Shown one piece after another: positions 9,461-19,202 of a DNA stretch of 64,000 bases. The notes beneath the pieces are model-generated. The model made no database searches, was not told the DNA's origin, and saw nothing but the letters and a program-made list of their open reading frames with translations. The position numbers and the translations under genes are program-made. Source of the DNA: Pseudomonadota bacterium (GTDB lineage Bacteria; Pseudomonadota; Gammaproteobacteria; Steroidobacterales; Steroidobacteraceae); assembly GCA_023391815.1 (NCBI GenBank), contig JAEWAF010000107.1, positions 1-64,000 on the forward strand, given 5' to 3'. The number at the start of each line of letters is the position of its first letter. The first letter of the stretch is position 1.

Positions 9461-9923
9461 CGCTGGTATTCCCGATAGCTGTTGCGCGGTTCCAATGAGA
9501 GATCGCAGCATAGCCGTCGGTCGATGTACATGACGGAGATGCCGCCCAGCTGAGCCGACTGAGCGCGCCAGCGAGTTCTCGTTGAGGTCGCGGCCCCACC
9601 GAAGGCATTTCGAACGAAGAAACGAAGAGCGGGTCGCATCACTTTGAATCGGGGGGCGAGCGTGACAGTGCTGGATTGTTGGCAGCAGAGTGCGTCCAGT
9701 TCGCGCGATCGGCGACTGTTTGCTTTCCTGGAAGTCCACAGCAGTTCCTCAGGATTAGCACGCGATGACCTTGCAGCTTGCCTTCGTATGGCAGCAGTTG
9801 ATCGTCGTCACGACCGTTTGCTCAAATATTGAGCGTCATCCTCCTCCCGTTGGGAGCCGCGAGGGCGGTAGTGAACTCAGCCCGTGGATGGATCAAACAA
9901 GTGCGCGAAGGAGGGGATTCTGA
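9461..9923. other. 463-bp stretch without a supported gene
   Basis: It lies between the start of the acyltransferase and the end of the CocE hydrolase, both on the minus strand. Short ORFs are present but none shows family features or convincing ribosome sites. It presumably holds the acyltransferase promoter. I see no repeat or RNA structure worth naming. Confidence 0.4.
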
Positions 9924-11840
9924 TTAACGAGCATGAACATCCGGAAGTCCGCAATTGTCACCCCGAGCTTGCCCTGTGCATCCAGTCCGAAGTGCGCTGC
10001 TGACACGTGGAATGATCGGCAGCACGATGTGCGATGGATACTCAGCCGAGTGATAAACGGTTTGAGTTGCGGTTTCCATTCGCGTACCCGTCATCGGATC
10101 CTCACCGGTATTCAAATTACGATCGAACCGCGGGAAGTTGCTGCTCGAGACTTCAATGCGGATCCGATGGCCGGGCAGGAACACGTTGCTGGTCGCCGAC
10201 ATGTCGATTTCATACTCGTACACCTTGCCAGGCTCCAGCAGGCTCGCCTTGGTCGTTACGCCGCCGCGGTAGCGAGCGCGCACTATGCCGTCCTGGAGGT
10301 TCTGGGCATAACCATCGGGATGCACGTCGACGAGTTTGGCGGTCCAGTCGGTGTCCCTGGCGGAGCTCGATGCGAACAGTTTCATCTTGATGGGACCCGT
10401 CACTTCGACGGGTTCGGTCAAGACGGGCGTGGTGTAAACCAACACATCGTTGCGAGCCTCGGCCCTGGCTTGATTCCACGGGCCCGTGGGTACGGTGCTA
10501 CAACAGGTGTTGCCGCCCAAGGTGGGGACGGGATCGTTCGGATCATAGCGATACTGATCGCTGCTCGCGGAGCTGCCGGGGGCGGAAGCAGACAGCGTGC
10601 CGTCGCCCGCCGCGCTGTTGGCCTTGCCCGCGCTCTGTAAATAATATTTCGTGTACTGCGTGCGCGCCAACGGCCATTCGTTTTCGAAGCGCCAGTAGTT
10701 CTCGCCCATCACGAAGATTTTCACCTGTGGCTCTCGGTCGACGCCGTTGTCGATGCCCTTGAGCCAATGATCCTGCCAGCGCAGATAGAGTTTCTGCAGA
10801 TCCATCGCGGCGGCCTCGCCGAAATCCACGTTGCGCTCGAGGCCGGTGGTCGGCGCGCTCGGTGCGCTATGACTGCGACCCGTTTCGTGCGTCCACGGAC
10901 CGATGAACAGACGCTTTTGCTCCCGAGCCAGCTTGGATTTGCTGCCATTGACGATCTTGATGTGATCTTCGAGCGCGCCACGCAGGAACAGGTCGTACCA
11001 GCCCTCGACCACCAGGAAGGGCACTTCAACCTTCTGGATCTCGTTTGCAAAGCTGATGTTTCTCCAGAAGGGATCGTCGGCGCGGGGATGCTTCAATATC
11101 TCGCGGTAGCTTTCGTTGACATGGCCCACGGCCGTGTCCATGGTGGAGAGCGGCAGATGGCGAAATACCTGTGGCCAATCGTAGCCGCCGGAATACTGCA
11201 TGCCGTGGCCATCCATCACGAGTGCGCCCCAGGGAAACGCGAAGCCGAGGAACAGGGCGCCGTCGGTGTACATCCAATTGTTGAAAACGTCGCCGGTCGT
11301 GACCGAGGCCGCCATGTTGTTGAGCGCTTTGTGCCGGCCGACCCCTTGGGTGATCTGCACATAGCCGCCATAGGAGCCGCTCAACGTGCCGATCTTGCCA
11401 TTGCTCCAGGGCTGCCGGCTGATCCACTCATCGCTGTCGTAGCCATCGTTGAACTCATTCGCAAACAGGCGATATTTCCCCTCGGAATCGTATTTGCCGC
11501 GCACGTCCTGGTTGACGACCACATAGCCGCGCTCGGCGTACCAGCGATCCTGCTCGAACTCGCTCTGCGTATTGTTGTTATAGGTATTGCGACGAAACAG
11601 GACCGGGAACCTGCCCGGGGCATCCGGTCGAGTGATGTCGTTCGAGAGCACGACGCCGTCGCGCATTCTGACGCCGACGTCCTTTTCCATGATCACTTTA
11701 TAGGTCGGCTGGGACAGCTTGCTCTCATCCCAGTGGGAACTGGAGCGTTGCTGAGCCCACGCCGCAGGGCTGCTCAGGAGTACTGCGCCCACAAACAATG
11801 CGCTGAGCCGCGACGCGCCCCTTGGATGGTTCTCAACCAT
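9924..11840 (-). CDS. CocE/NonD-family secreted hydrolase (X-Pro dipeptidyl-peptidase S15 fold)
   Basis: A 638-residue exported serine hydrolase. It has a signal peptide (hydrophobic core near residues 11-26, cleavage after AWA near 29), the S15/CocE alpha/beta hydrolase domain with nucleophile motif SGSYGGY (Ser156), the acid in EGWYDLF and the histidine in GPWTHE, then the C-terminal jelly-roll domain (IRIEVSSSNFPRFDRN is typical). Family members hydrolyse esters, acylated amino acids or peptides; the substrate cannot be told from sequence. The ATG has GAGGG five bases upstream. Confidence 0.92.
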   Translation of the reverse strand: MVENHPRGASRLSALFVGAVLLSSPAAWAQQRSSSHWDESKLSQPTYKVIMEKDVGVRMRDGVVLSNDITRPDAPGRFPVLFRRNTYNNNTQSEFEQDRWYAERGYVVVNQDVRGKYDSEGKYRLFANEFNDGYDSDEWISRQPWSNGKIGTLSGSYGGYVQITQGVGRHKALNNMAASVTTGDVFNNWMYTDGALFLGFAFPWGALVMDGHGMQYSGGYDWPQVFRHLPLSTMDTAVGHVNESYREILKHPRADDPFWRNISFANEIQKVEVPFLVVEGWYDLFLRGALEDHIKIVNGSKSKLAREQKRLFIGPWTHETGRSHSAPSAPTTGLERNVDFGEAAAMDLQKLYLRWQDHWLKGIDNGVDREPQVKIFVMGENYWRFENEWPLARTQYTKYYLQSAGKANSAAGDGTLSASAPGSSASSDQYRYDPNDPVPTLGGNTCCSTVPTGPWNQARAEARNDVLVYTTPVLTEPVEVTGPIKMKLFASSSARDTDWTAKLVDVHPDGYAQNLQDGIVRARYRGGVTTKASLLEPGKVYEYEIDMSATSNVFLPGHRIRIEVSSSNFPRFDRNLNTGEDPMTGTRMETATQTVYHSAEYPSHIVLPIIPRVSSALRTGCTGQARGDNCGLPDVHAR

Positions 11841-12234
11841 ATCGTCCCTCGCTTTCCAGTCTGCCAGCCTGCGGATTGCCGCCGCCAGTACTTAACATGA
11901 AAAATAATAATAGTCGATGGTCCGGCGCTTCGTAGCCCTCGGGGCGAAGCTCACGTGCCCGCTCCCCCGCCTCGCCGTGATCGGCGCCGGGGAACGGCTG
12001 GCCGCTGACTCGGCGCCAGCGGCTCGATCAGCAAGGGGTTGTCCGTAGCTAATTCGGGGAAGGCGCATCGTCGCCGTAGCGAATCGACCATACACGTGAC
12101 AGCTCATCGGGAGATCCGGAGTTGACTTCATGAACCCCGGATAAGCATTCCGGCGAGATGGTTCACGCTATACAGGGTTTCGTTACTCGCACTCGCCGCG
12201 GCGTGCTGGCATGTGCCTTCGAGGACTTGCATCG
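11841..12234. other. 394-bp stretch without a supported gene; contains a small hairpin
   Basis: Intergenic region between the divergent CocE and DUF3562 genes. It has GCCGCTG-N9-CAGCGGC (12001-12023), a perfect 7-bp stem. A minus-strand ORF of 79 codons covers part of it but has low-complexity, shadow-like composition. It presumably contains promoters for both flanking genes. Confidence 0.4.
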
Positions 12235-12450
12235 ATGACAGAGAGAATCCGTATCGCTCCGCTCCATGTCCCCGCATTCGATCCGAGCGCAGCAGAGTCG
12301 ATCGCGCGTGAAACAGCCGCGCCGCTCGAGTTGGTCGTGCGCATTTATCGAGAGGAGCTGGATGCTCTCGCACGCAAGGCGCGGATCACGCACTTCTTGC
12401 ACCTCATAGCCGGTCGCCGGGCACGCATGAGACTGCGACCTCCTCACTGA
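12235..12450 (+). CDS. DUF3562 domain protein
   Basis: A 71-residue protein. The stretch from about residue 18 resembles the DUF3562 family: a short helix, 'APLELVVRIYREEL', then 'ARITHFLHLIAGRRARMRL', matching the usual pattern of a variable helix followed by xxDARIxxFxPxxAxRRVRxxL. The function of the family is unknown; its members are small, charged and often linked to proteobacterial stress genes. The start has GAGGA nine bases upstream. It lies 109 bp before the two-component regulator and may be co-transcribed with the metal island. Confidence 0.65.
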   Translation: MTERIRIAPLHVPAFDPSAAESIARETAAPLELVVRIYREELDALARKARITHFLHLIAGRRARMRLRPPH

Positions 12451-12559
12451 TTGCGGACCGCCGGGCCATGAAGCTGCGGCAAGCGGTGTGCGGGTTCAGT
12501 CGCTCGCCTTGTGGCACCGACGTAGAATGCGCTCGTCCATCGAACATCGTTGCCGGATC

Positions 12560-13225
12560 ATGCGTCTGCTCGTCGTTGAAGATTCCGCTCCGCTGAGTGC
12601 GGCGTTGCTCAAGAGCCTGAAGGGCGAAGGTTATAACTGCGATCATGCCGGCGATGGCAAGGCGGCGCTGCGCTTCATCGAGGCTTACGAATACGATCTG
12701 ATGGTGCTGGATCTGATGCTGCCGCAACTGGATGGGTTCGCGGTTCTGCGCGCGCTTCGACGGCGCAACTGTCCGACCTGGGTCCTGGTGTTGTCTGCTC
12801 GCGATCAGGTGGCCGACCGGGTCGCCGCGCTCGATGCGGGCGCGAATGACTATCTCGTCAAACCCTTCGCGCTGGACGAACTGCTGGCGCGGCTGCGCGC
12901 GTTGAGTCGCCGGCCCACGGATGATCCGCGGCCGATGCTCGCGCATGGCGAGCTGCATCTTGAAATTGTTTCGCGCGTGGCCCGCTGGCAGGGCAAGGAC
13001 TTGCAACTTACTCCCAAAGAGTTCGCCTTATTGGAATTATTGTTGCGCTCTCGGGGGCGAGTCCTGTCGCGCACGCAGATTTTCGAGAAGTTATACGCGA
13101 GTGCGAGCAAGTCGTCCGACAAGGCGGTGGAAGTCATCATGAGCACCCTGCGTGCGAAGCTTGCCAAAGCAGGTGCGGGCGATCCAGTGCAGACCCGGCG
13201 CGGATTCGGCTATGTCATCGGCTGA
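12560..13225 (+). CDS. OmpR/PhoB-family response regulator of the metal efflux island
   Basis: A 221-residue response regulator: N-terminal receiver domain (phosphoacceptor Asp51 in VLDLMLP, Lys near 101 in DYLVKPF) and C-terminal winged-helix DNA-binding domain (LTPKEFALLELLL and the RRGFGYVIG end). The start is set at the ATG at 12560, where the canonical RLLVVED strand begins. It overlaps the sensor kinase gene by 14 bases, so the pair is translationally coupled. The position before an RND efflux operon suggests it activates that operon in response to metal, as CzcR and CusR do. Confidence 0.94.
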   Translation: MRLLVVEDSAPLSAALLKSLKGEGYNCDHAGDGKAALRFIEAYEYDLMVLDLMLPQLDGFAVLRALRRRNCPTWVLVLSARDQVADRVAALDAGANDYLVKPFALDELLARLRALSRRPTDDPRPMLAHGELHLEIVSRVARWQGKDLQLTPKEFALLELLLRSRGRVLSRTQIFEKLYASASKSSDKAVEVIMSTLRAKLAKAGAGDPVQTRRGFGYVIG

Positions 13226-14600
13226 AGCGAATCTCTGGTCGATCCGGCGCCGTCTGACCGTCCGGCTGACGTTTGCGCTGGGAGCGGTGCTGGCGGTGCT
13301 GGTCGTATTGATGGACTACCGTATCGACGCCGGAGTGCACGATCATCTGGATACGGTGTTGGCGGATCAGGCGCGCAGTGTGACTTATGCGCTGAATCAC
13401 AACGATCCAGCGACGCTCGATCGGCTGCTGCCTCATTACGCCATCCCGGGACACACCGAATTTTTCACTGTTTACGATGCCAATGCGCGCATGGTGCTGA
13501 CATCGGCCAACAGTGCCGGGGTGCCCATTGCCCCGCCGGTCCGCGATTCGAATCTGCCCGTTTATTACGACGTACTCACACCGGACGGGCATAACGCTCG
13601 CGCGCTCGCCGTGACATTGGAAGGGCACGAAACCGGTCGGCTCCTGATCGTGGCGACTGAACGCGAAGCATGGGACAACGCCGAAGGTGGCATTCATTCC
13701 GTGCTCCTCGGAGGCGTGGCGTTCACGATCGTGGTCGTGTTGTTGCTCGTGCAATGGGTGGTGCGTAGTGCCTTTGCTCCATTGCTCGAGCAGGGCGCGC
13801 GGATCGCCAGAATGGATACCGAGAAGCCGCCTGAGCGGGTAGGGGAGCATCTGCCTGCCGAGCTCGCGCCATTCGCGGACGCGTTCGACAGCGGCATTGC
13901 CAAACTTTACGGTGCGATCGAGCGCGAGCGCCGCTTCTCGCGTGACATTGCTCATGAGCTACGCACGCCTTTGGCGGAAACGCGCATGACCGCGGAAGTC
14001 GCCTTGAATGATGGCGACAGTGTCGCCCTGCGCAGCGGTCTGGCCACTGCGATCGCTGCAACCGAACGCATGCAGCGAAGCGTCGACACTTTGCTTGCGC
14101 TCGCGAGATTCGAGTCGGGTCAGGAAGCACCCGCGCTGGATCCATTGGATGTGGCGCAGTTGGCCGCAATCCAGGTCGAAGGGGTGCGCCGTGCGGCCGA
14201 AGCCAACCAGATCTCGCTGGCGCTGCACGCACCCTCGGAGGCATGGGTGCATAGTGACATCGGCATACTGGAGCGAATTCTTGCCAACTTGCTCCAGAAC
14301 GCCGTCGACTATGCGCCGGCGGGCAGCGTCGTGAATTGTTCTATCGAGCCGGTCCAGCATCGCGCAGGCTCCGCGCATTTAATTTGCATCGACAACGAAG
14401 CACCACAACTGACGCACGCGGACCTGACGCATCTCGGTACGCGGTTCTGGCGTAAACCGCATGAGGGGGGCACGGAACAACACGCGGGCCTTGGGCTCGC
14501 GCTCGCACTGGCGCTCGCGCGCTCACTCGACCTGCGTTTGGACTTCGAGCTGCGTGGCGCGCGCTTGCATGTGAAGCTCGGTCCACTGCCCGCGTTGTGA
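13212..14600 (+). CDS. Sensor histidine kinase of the metal efflux island
   Basis: A 462-residue inner-membrane sensor kinase. A membrane segment lies at about residues 18-36, followed by a periplasmic sensing region of some 130 residues, a second membrane segment at about 168-188, a HAMP-like linker, a HisKA domain with DIAHELRTPL (His248), and an ATPase domain with an N-box (LLQNAVDYAP) and GLGLALALA G-box. It overlaps the response regulator gene by 14 bases and is followed by the efflux adaptor after 84 bases. The periplasmic domain presumably senses metal ions; no clear metal-binding cluster stands out. Confidence 0.93.
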   Translation: MSSAEANLWSIRRRLTVRLTFALGAVLAVLVVLMDYRIDAGVHDHLDTVLADQARSVTYALNHNDPATLDRLLPHYAIPGHTEFFTVYDANARMVLTSANSAGVPIAPPVRDSNLPVYYDVLTPDGHNARALAVTLEGHETGRLLIVATEREAWDNAEGGIHSVLLGGVAFTIVVVLLLVQWVVRSAFAPLLEQGARIARMDTEKPPERVGEHLPAELAPFADAFDSGIAKLYGAIERERRFSRDIAHELRTPLAETRMTAEVALNDGDSVALRSGLATAIAATERMQRSVDTLLALARFESGQEAPALDPLDVAQLAAIQVEGVRRAAEANQISLALHAPSEAWVHSDIGILERILANLLQNAVDYAPAGSVVNCSIEPVQHRAGSAHLICIDNEAPQLTHADLTHLGTRFWRKPHEGGTEQHAGLGLALALALARSLDLRLDFELRGARLHVKLGPLPAL

Positions 14601-14684
14601 TCGCGCCCATACACGCGACCAAAGCTTGAGCAAAGCTTCATCGGGCAAGCTGCCGGCATCTGCCGATCTCTGGATTGTTTGCCG

Positions 14685-15806
14685 ATGCTCCTTGTCCCAT
14701 CTCGGCCCGCGCGCTCGATCGTTGCCATCGCGGTTCTGGCTCTGATCGGCTGGTTCTTGTTCAATCGTGAACACGCCCCACAAGCCACGGCAGCGCCGGA
14801 AAGCGTCGTCGATGCAAAGGGACGATTGAAGCTGGACTCGGTGCAAGCTGGCGCGCTGGGGTTAGAAACAGAACCGGCGGTCACCGCCAATGCGCTGCCC
14901 ATTAGTGGTTTACCAGCCGAAGTCGCAGCGCCATTGCATTCGAGTGCACGCATAGCGGCGCCGTACGCTGGTGTCGTGACCCGAATTCTGCGCGATGAAG
15001 GCGACGCCGTGAAAAAAGGCGAGGCGCTGGTGCGCATCCAAAGTCGCGAGTTGCTGAGCGCACAAGCCGATCTGGTTCGCGCGCGAAGCGAGGCCATCGC
15101 AGCCTTACAGCAAGCCGAACGCAACGAACTGCTGCTCAAGGAAGGCATCATTGCCGCCGCTCGCAATGAAGAGAGTCGCGCTCGGGCGGCAGCAGCGAGC
15201 GCTGCTCGCGAGCAGGCAGAAGGCGCGCTATCGGGTTTGCGGATCGTGACCGACGGTGTGCCGGGCGAGTACGAGTTGTTGGCTCCGATCTCGGGCCAGG
15301 TGCTGCGTCGGATGGTTGTTCCCGGCCAGGCGCTGGTCGCGCTCCAGGAAACGTACGCGGTGGCGGCGCCCGGCAGTCTCGATCTCATCTTCAGCGTGCC
15401 CGTGAGCTCCAGATCCCGGGTCGCGCCCGGGATGAAGGTGCGTTTACCGGATGGATCCGCCGGCAGCGTTGTCGCCGTCGGTGCCGACACCGATCGCGCG
15501 AGCCAGCGATTGCGCGTCCGGGCGCGTGCCGATGACGATCGCGGTCTCGTGCCGGGTCAACACGTGGAGCTGACGTTGTTGGCGCCGGCGCCCGCCGATT
15601 CGATCAGTGTTCCGGCGGCATCGCTGATCACCGAAGGCGACGGACACGTGCTCTTCGTGCTTACCGGAGAACTGTACCGCGCCGTGCGCGTCGAGCGATT
15701 GGGTGGAGACCGGGAACACGCCATCGTGCGTGGTGAGATCCGAGCTGGCGAGCAAGTCGTCGTGCGAGGTGCGAGCGCACTGAAGCCGCTGCTCGCCTCG
15801 GAGTAA
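14685..15806 (+). CDS. RND efflux periplasmic adaptor (CzcB/CusB type)
   Basis: A membrane-fusion protein of 373 residues linking the inner-membrane RND pump to the outer-membrane channel. It has one N-terminal membrane anchor (residues about 10-26), a lipoyl/barrel-sandwich half (IAAPYAGVVTRILRDEGDAVKKG), an alpha-helical hairpin rich in Ala, Glu and Arg (about 110-170), the second lipoyl half (ELLAPISGQVLRRMVVPGQAL) and beta-barrel/membrane-proximal domains. No His- or Met-rich N-terminal metal site is evident. The ATG at 14685 is chosen over the TTG two codons upstream. The next gene starts eight bases after its stop. Confidence 0.92.
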   Translation: MLLVPSRPARSIVAIAVLALIGWFLFNREHAPQATAAPESVVDAKGRLKLDSVQAGALGLETEPAVTANALPISGLPAEVAAPLHSSARIAAPYAGVVTRILRDEGDAVKKGEALVRIQSRELLSAQADLVRARSEAIAALQQAERNELLLKEGIIAAARNEESRARAAAASAAREQAEGALSGLRIVTDGVPGEYELLAPISGQVLRRMVVPGQALVALQETYAVAAPGSLDLIFSVPVSSRSRVAPGMKVRLPDGSAGSVVAVGADTDRASQRLRVRARADDDRGLVPGQHVELTLLAPAPADSISVPAASLITEGDGHVLFVLTGELYRAVRVERLGGDREHAIVRGEIRAGEQVVVRGASALKPLLASE

Positions 15807-15813
15807 GCGCCTC

Positions 15814-18800
15814 ATGCTCGCACGGTTGATCGAATTCTCGCTGCGCCAGCGCGTGCTGGTGTTGCTAGCCGCCGTCGGTCTCGCAGCGGCTGGCGTCATG
15901 GCGTTCCTGCGATTGCCCATCGACGCGTATCCGGACATTTCTCCGACGCAGGTGAAGTTGATTCTGAAGGCGCCAGGCATGACGCCGGAGGAGATCGAAA
16001 CGCGCGTCGTGGCGCCCTTGGAGATGGAGCTGCTCGGCGTGCCGCAAGGGGTGATGTTGCGCTCGATGGCCAAGTACGCCATCGCGGACATCACGATCGA
16101 TTTCGAGGAAGGCACCGATATCTATTGGGCGCGTCAGCAGGTCGCCGAACGCTTCGCCAATGCTTCGGGCAGTCTGCCAGAGGATGTGAGCGGTGGCCTT
16201 GCACCGATCTCGACCCCGCTCTCCGACGTTTTCATGTTCACCGTGGAAGGCGAGGGATTGTCGCTGACCGAGCGACGTACATTGCTCGATTGGACACTGC
16301 GGCCAGCATTGCGAACGTTGCCCGGCGTCGCCGATGTGAACGTCCTCGGCGGTCACGTCGGTAGTTTCGTCGTCGTGCCCGATCGCGCGCGTCTGAATGC
16401 CAATAACGTGCTCTTCAGCGATGTGGTGGCCGCGGTCTCGCGAAACAATAGAAACGACGGTGCTGGGCGTATCGGTGCGGGTGAAGAAACATTGATCGTG
16501 CGCGCCGAGGGTGCCATTCGCTCGATCGAGGACCTCGAGGCGATCGTCATCCGCTCCGGGGTCGACCCGGTTCGAATCGGTGACGTTGCCGAAGTGCGCG
16601 TCGACTCGCTCACTCGCTACGGCGCAGTGACTCAAAACGGCAAAGGGGAGGCGGTCCAAGGGATCGTGGTCGCCCTGCGGGGTGCCGATGCATCTCAGCT
16701 CGTCAATCGGATTCGCGAGAAGCTCGATGAGCTTGAGCCCACGTTGCCGGCGGGCGTGACGATCTCGACGTTCTATGACCGCAGCTCGTTGATTCAGCGA
16801 GCGGTCGGAACCGTGCAGAGTGCGTTGCTCGAAGCGACCGTGCTGGTCGTGGTGCTACTGCTGCTGTTCCTCGGTGAGATGCGTGCGGCGCTGGTAGTCG
16901 CACTGATGTTGCCGTTCGCGGCCCTGAGCACGTTTCTGTTGATGCACCTGACGGGGCAGAGCGCGAATCTCATGAGCCTCGGTGGCCTGGCGATTGCGGT
17001 CGGCATGCTGGTCGATGCCGCGGTCGTCGTCGTAGAGAACACCGTGAGCCGGCTGGATCCGACTGCCTCCGGCTCGCATCTGCCGCGATTGCATAGAGTG
17101 TTCGCGGCCGCCCGCGAGGTGGCAACGCCGGTGGCCTCCGGCATTCTTATCATCTGTCTCACATTCCTGCCGCTGCTCACGCTCGAAGGGTTGGAGGGGA
17201 AGTTGTTCGCGCCGGTCGCGCTCACGATCGTGTTCGCGCTCGGAGCGTCGTTGCTGTTGTCCCTGACGCTCGTGCCGGTACTGTCTTCCTTTTTGCTCAA
17301 GGAACACGCACATAACGAGCCTTTCCTCATGCGCCATCTGTCGCGGTTGTATGCGCCGTTGCTGGATGGGGCGCTGAGCAATCCAAAACGCGTGTTTGTG
17401 GCGGCGGGCGGGTCGTTGCTGCTCGGAGTCGTCGCGTACCTGGCGACGGGCAAGACTTTCATGCCGACCATGGACGAAGGCGATCTGCTCATCCAGACGC
17501 AGAAGGCGCCCACCATCAATCTGCAGCGCTCGCTCGATCTGGATGTGAGCCTGGAGCGCGCCATTCTGCAGCAGGTGCCGGAAGTACGGCGGCTCATCGC
17601 GCGTACCGGCTCCGATGAGTTGGGTCTCGATCCCATGGGCCTGAACGAAACGGACGTGTTCATGGTCCTCGCGCCCAAGGACGAATGGCGTGTCCCCGAC
17701 AAAGAATGGCTGGCCGGGCAGTTGCGCGCTGTGATGTCCCAGTTCCCGGGGGTCGACTTCGGTTTCACTCAGCCCATCGAGATGCGCATTTCCGAGATGC
17801 TCACCGGCAGCCGCGGCGATCTTGCGATCAAGATATTCGGTCCGGATCTGGCTCAGTTGGGTCAGCTCGCGCAACGAATCTCGGACGCGCTCGCGAAGGT
17901 GGACGGCGCACAGGACATTCTCACGCAGACGACGGATGGCGTTGCCTATCTGCGCGTAGTCATCAATCCACAAGCCGCAGGTCGCGCCGGTCTCGCCGTC
18001 GCGGATGTGCAGGACGAGCTGCGCGCACAGATCGAGGGTGTTCCAGCGGGCACCGTCATCACACCTGATCGTCGCATCCCCATCCTGGTGCGAGGTCGCG
18101 ATGGCGTGCGGGAGTCGGTGCACCGATTCAACGACCTGCAGCTGGCTCGCGGCGACGATGGCGAGATACCGCTGGCATCGCTTGCAAGCATCGAAGCTGC
18201 GTCCGGTCCGGTGCGGGTCAATCGAGAAAACGGGTCGCGTTTCGCGGTCGTGCAAGCGAACGTCGGTGGCCGCGATCTCGTCGGCTTTGTGGAAGAGGCG
18301 CGTGCAGCGATCGCACGTGACGTACCCATGCCGGCGTCGTATCGATTGGAATGGGGCGGTCAATTTGAGAATCAACAGCGCGCGGCGGCGCGGCTCGGCC
18401 TGGTCGTTCCCGTCGCGATCGGCCTGATCTTTCTTGTGCTGTTCATGACGTTCGGGTCCGTGCGCCACGCATCGCTGATTCTCGGAAATGTTCCTTTTGC
18501 GCTGGTCGGCGGCATCGTCGCGTTGTGGTTGTCGGGTGAGTACCTGTCGGTGCCGGCGTCGGTGGGCTTCATCGCCTTGCTCGGCATCGCGGTACTCAAT
18601 GGCCTGGTGCTGGTGTCTCATTTCAACCATTTGCACGGCATCGGCACGGATATCGACTCGGTCGTGCGCGAGGGAGCGCAACGCCGATTACGGCCGGTGC
18701 TCATGACGGCCACCATCGCCGCGCTGGGCTTGGTGCCATTGCTGCTGGCCACCGGTCCCGGCTCGGAAATTCAACGCCCGCTGGCGATCGTCGTGATCGG

Positions 18801-18900
18801 TGGCCTCGTGAGCTCCACCGCTCTAACGCTGTTGCTGCTGCCTGTGTTGTATCGGCGCTTCGGCGTGCCGCGTCCTTCTGCATCGGAATCGGCTACATGA
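15814..18900 (+). CDS. Heavy-metal efflux RND permease (CzcA/CusA family)
   Basis: A 1028-residue inner-membrane proton/metal antiporter that exports metal ions through a tripartite channel. The HME-RND marks are present: DFEEGTDIYWARQQVAERF in the porter domain, a TM4 motif GGLAIAVGMLVDAAVVVVEN, and FMPTMDEGDLL opening the second half. The TM4 block has the second Asp and the Glu but Ala where CzcA has its first Asp, closer to the CusA pattern. The CusA methionine triad cannot be confirmed, so metal specificity (Co/Zn/Cd versus Cu/Ag) stays open. The ribosome site GGAG overlaps the adaptor stop codon, and its own stop overlaps the DUF3240 start. Confidence 0.95.
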   Translation: MLARLIEFSLRQRVLVLLAAVGLAAAGVMAFLRLPIDAYPDISPTQVKLILKAPGMTPEEIETRVVAPLEMELLGVPQGVMLRSMAKYAIADITIDFEEGTDIYWARQQVAERFANASGSLPEDVSGGLAPISTPLSDVFMFTVEGEGLSLTERRTLLDWTLRPALRTLPGVADVNVLGGHVGSFVVVPDRARLNANNVLFSDVVAAVSRNNRNDGAGRIGAGEETLIVRAEGAIRSIEDLEAIVIRSGVDPVRIGDVAEVRVDSLTRYGAVTQNGKGEAVQGIVVALRGADASQLVNRIREKLDELEPTLPAGVTISTFYDRSSLIQRAVGTVQSALLEATVLVVVLLLLFLGEMRAALVVALMLPFAALSTFLLMHLTGQSANLMSLGGLAIAVGMLVDAAVVVVENTVSRLDPTASGSHLPRLHRVFAAAREVATPVASGILIICLTFLPLLTLEGLEGKLFAPVALTIVFALGASLLLSLTLVPVLSSFLLKEHAHNEPFLMRHLSRLYAPLLDGALSNPKRVFVAAGGSLLLGVVAYLATGKTFMPTMDEGDLLIQTQKAPTINLQRSLDLDVSLERAILQQVPEVRRLIARTGSDELGLDPMGLNETDVFMVLAPKDEWRVPDKEWLAGQLRAVMSQFPGVDFGFTQPIEMRISEMLTGSRGDLAIKIFGPDLAQLGQLAQRISDALAKVDGAQDILTQTTDGVAYLRVVINPQAAGRAGLAVADVQDELRAQIEGVPAGTVITPDRRIPILVRGRDGVRESVHRFNDLQLARGDDGEIPLASLASIEAASGPVRVNRENGSRFAVVQANVGGRDLVGFVEEARAAIARDVPMPASYRLEWGGQFENQQRAAARLGLVVPVAIGLIFLVLFMTFGSVRHASLILGNVPFALVGGIVALWLSGEYLSVPASVGFIALLGIAVLNGLVLVSHFNHLHGIGTDIDSVVREGAQRRLRPVLMTATIAALGLVPLLLATGPGSEIQRPLAIVVIGGLVSSTALTLLLLPVLYRRFGVPRPSASESAT

Positions 18901-19202
18901 CTGCATTCGTGCGACTGACTCTCGTGTTTCCGCCCGCCCTCGAGGAGGCACTGGTAGAGACGTTGATCACCGCGCCGCAAGCGCCGGGTTTCACCTTGTC
19001 GCACGCACAAGGACACGGTAACGACTTTCGACACGCATCCACGGCCGAGCAGGTCCGCGGCAGCGTCGAGCGTCGCATTGTTTGGATCGTTATCGAGGCC
19101 GCGGCCTTGCAACCTTTGATCGAGACTGTTCGCGAACGGGTGCGCTCCCAGGAGGTCGTTTGGTGGTCCGAGCCGGTGTTGGAACGCGGGAGGCTCGCGT
19201 GA
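18897..19202 (+). CDS. DUF3240 protein of the RND metal-efflux operon
   Basis: A 101-residue protein matching the DUF3240 pattern: 'LTLVFPPALEEALVETL' with a PGFT segment, then 'AEQVRGSVERRIVWIVIEA' and a C-terminal WWSEPVLE. The family is found almost only beside CzcA-type pumps and has a small PII-like or ferredoxin-like alpha/beta layout; a regulatory or metal-sensing role is suspected but not known to me. Its ATG overlaps the pump's TGA, and its TGA overlaps the start of the channel gene, so translation of all three is coupled. Confidence 0.82.
   Translation: MTAFVRLTLVFPPALEEALVETLITAPQAPGFTLSHAQGHGNDFRHASTAEQVRGSVERRIVWIVIEAAALQPLIETVRERVRSQEVVWWSEPVLERGRLA

Noticed and set aside
16855..18681. 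608-codon minus-strand ORF
   Set aside because: Antisense to the RND permease; rich in Arg, Gln and His as shadows are. No family recognised.
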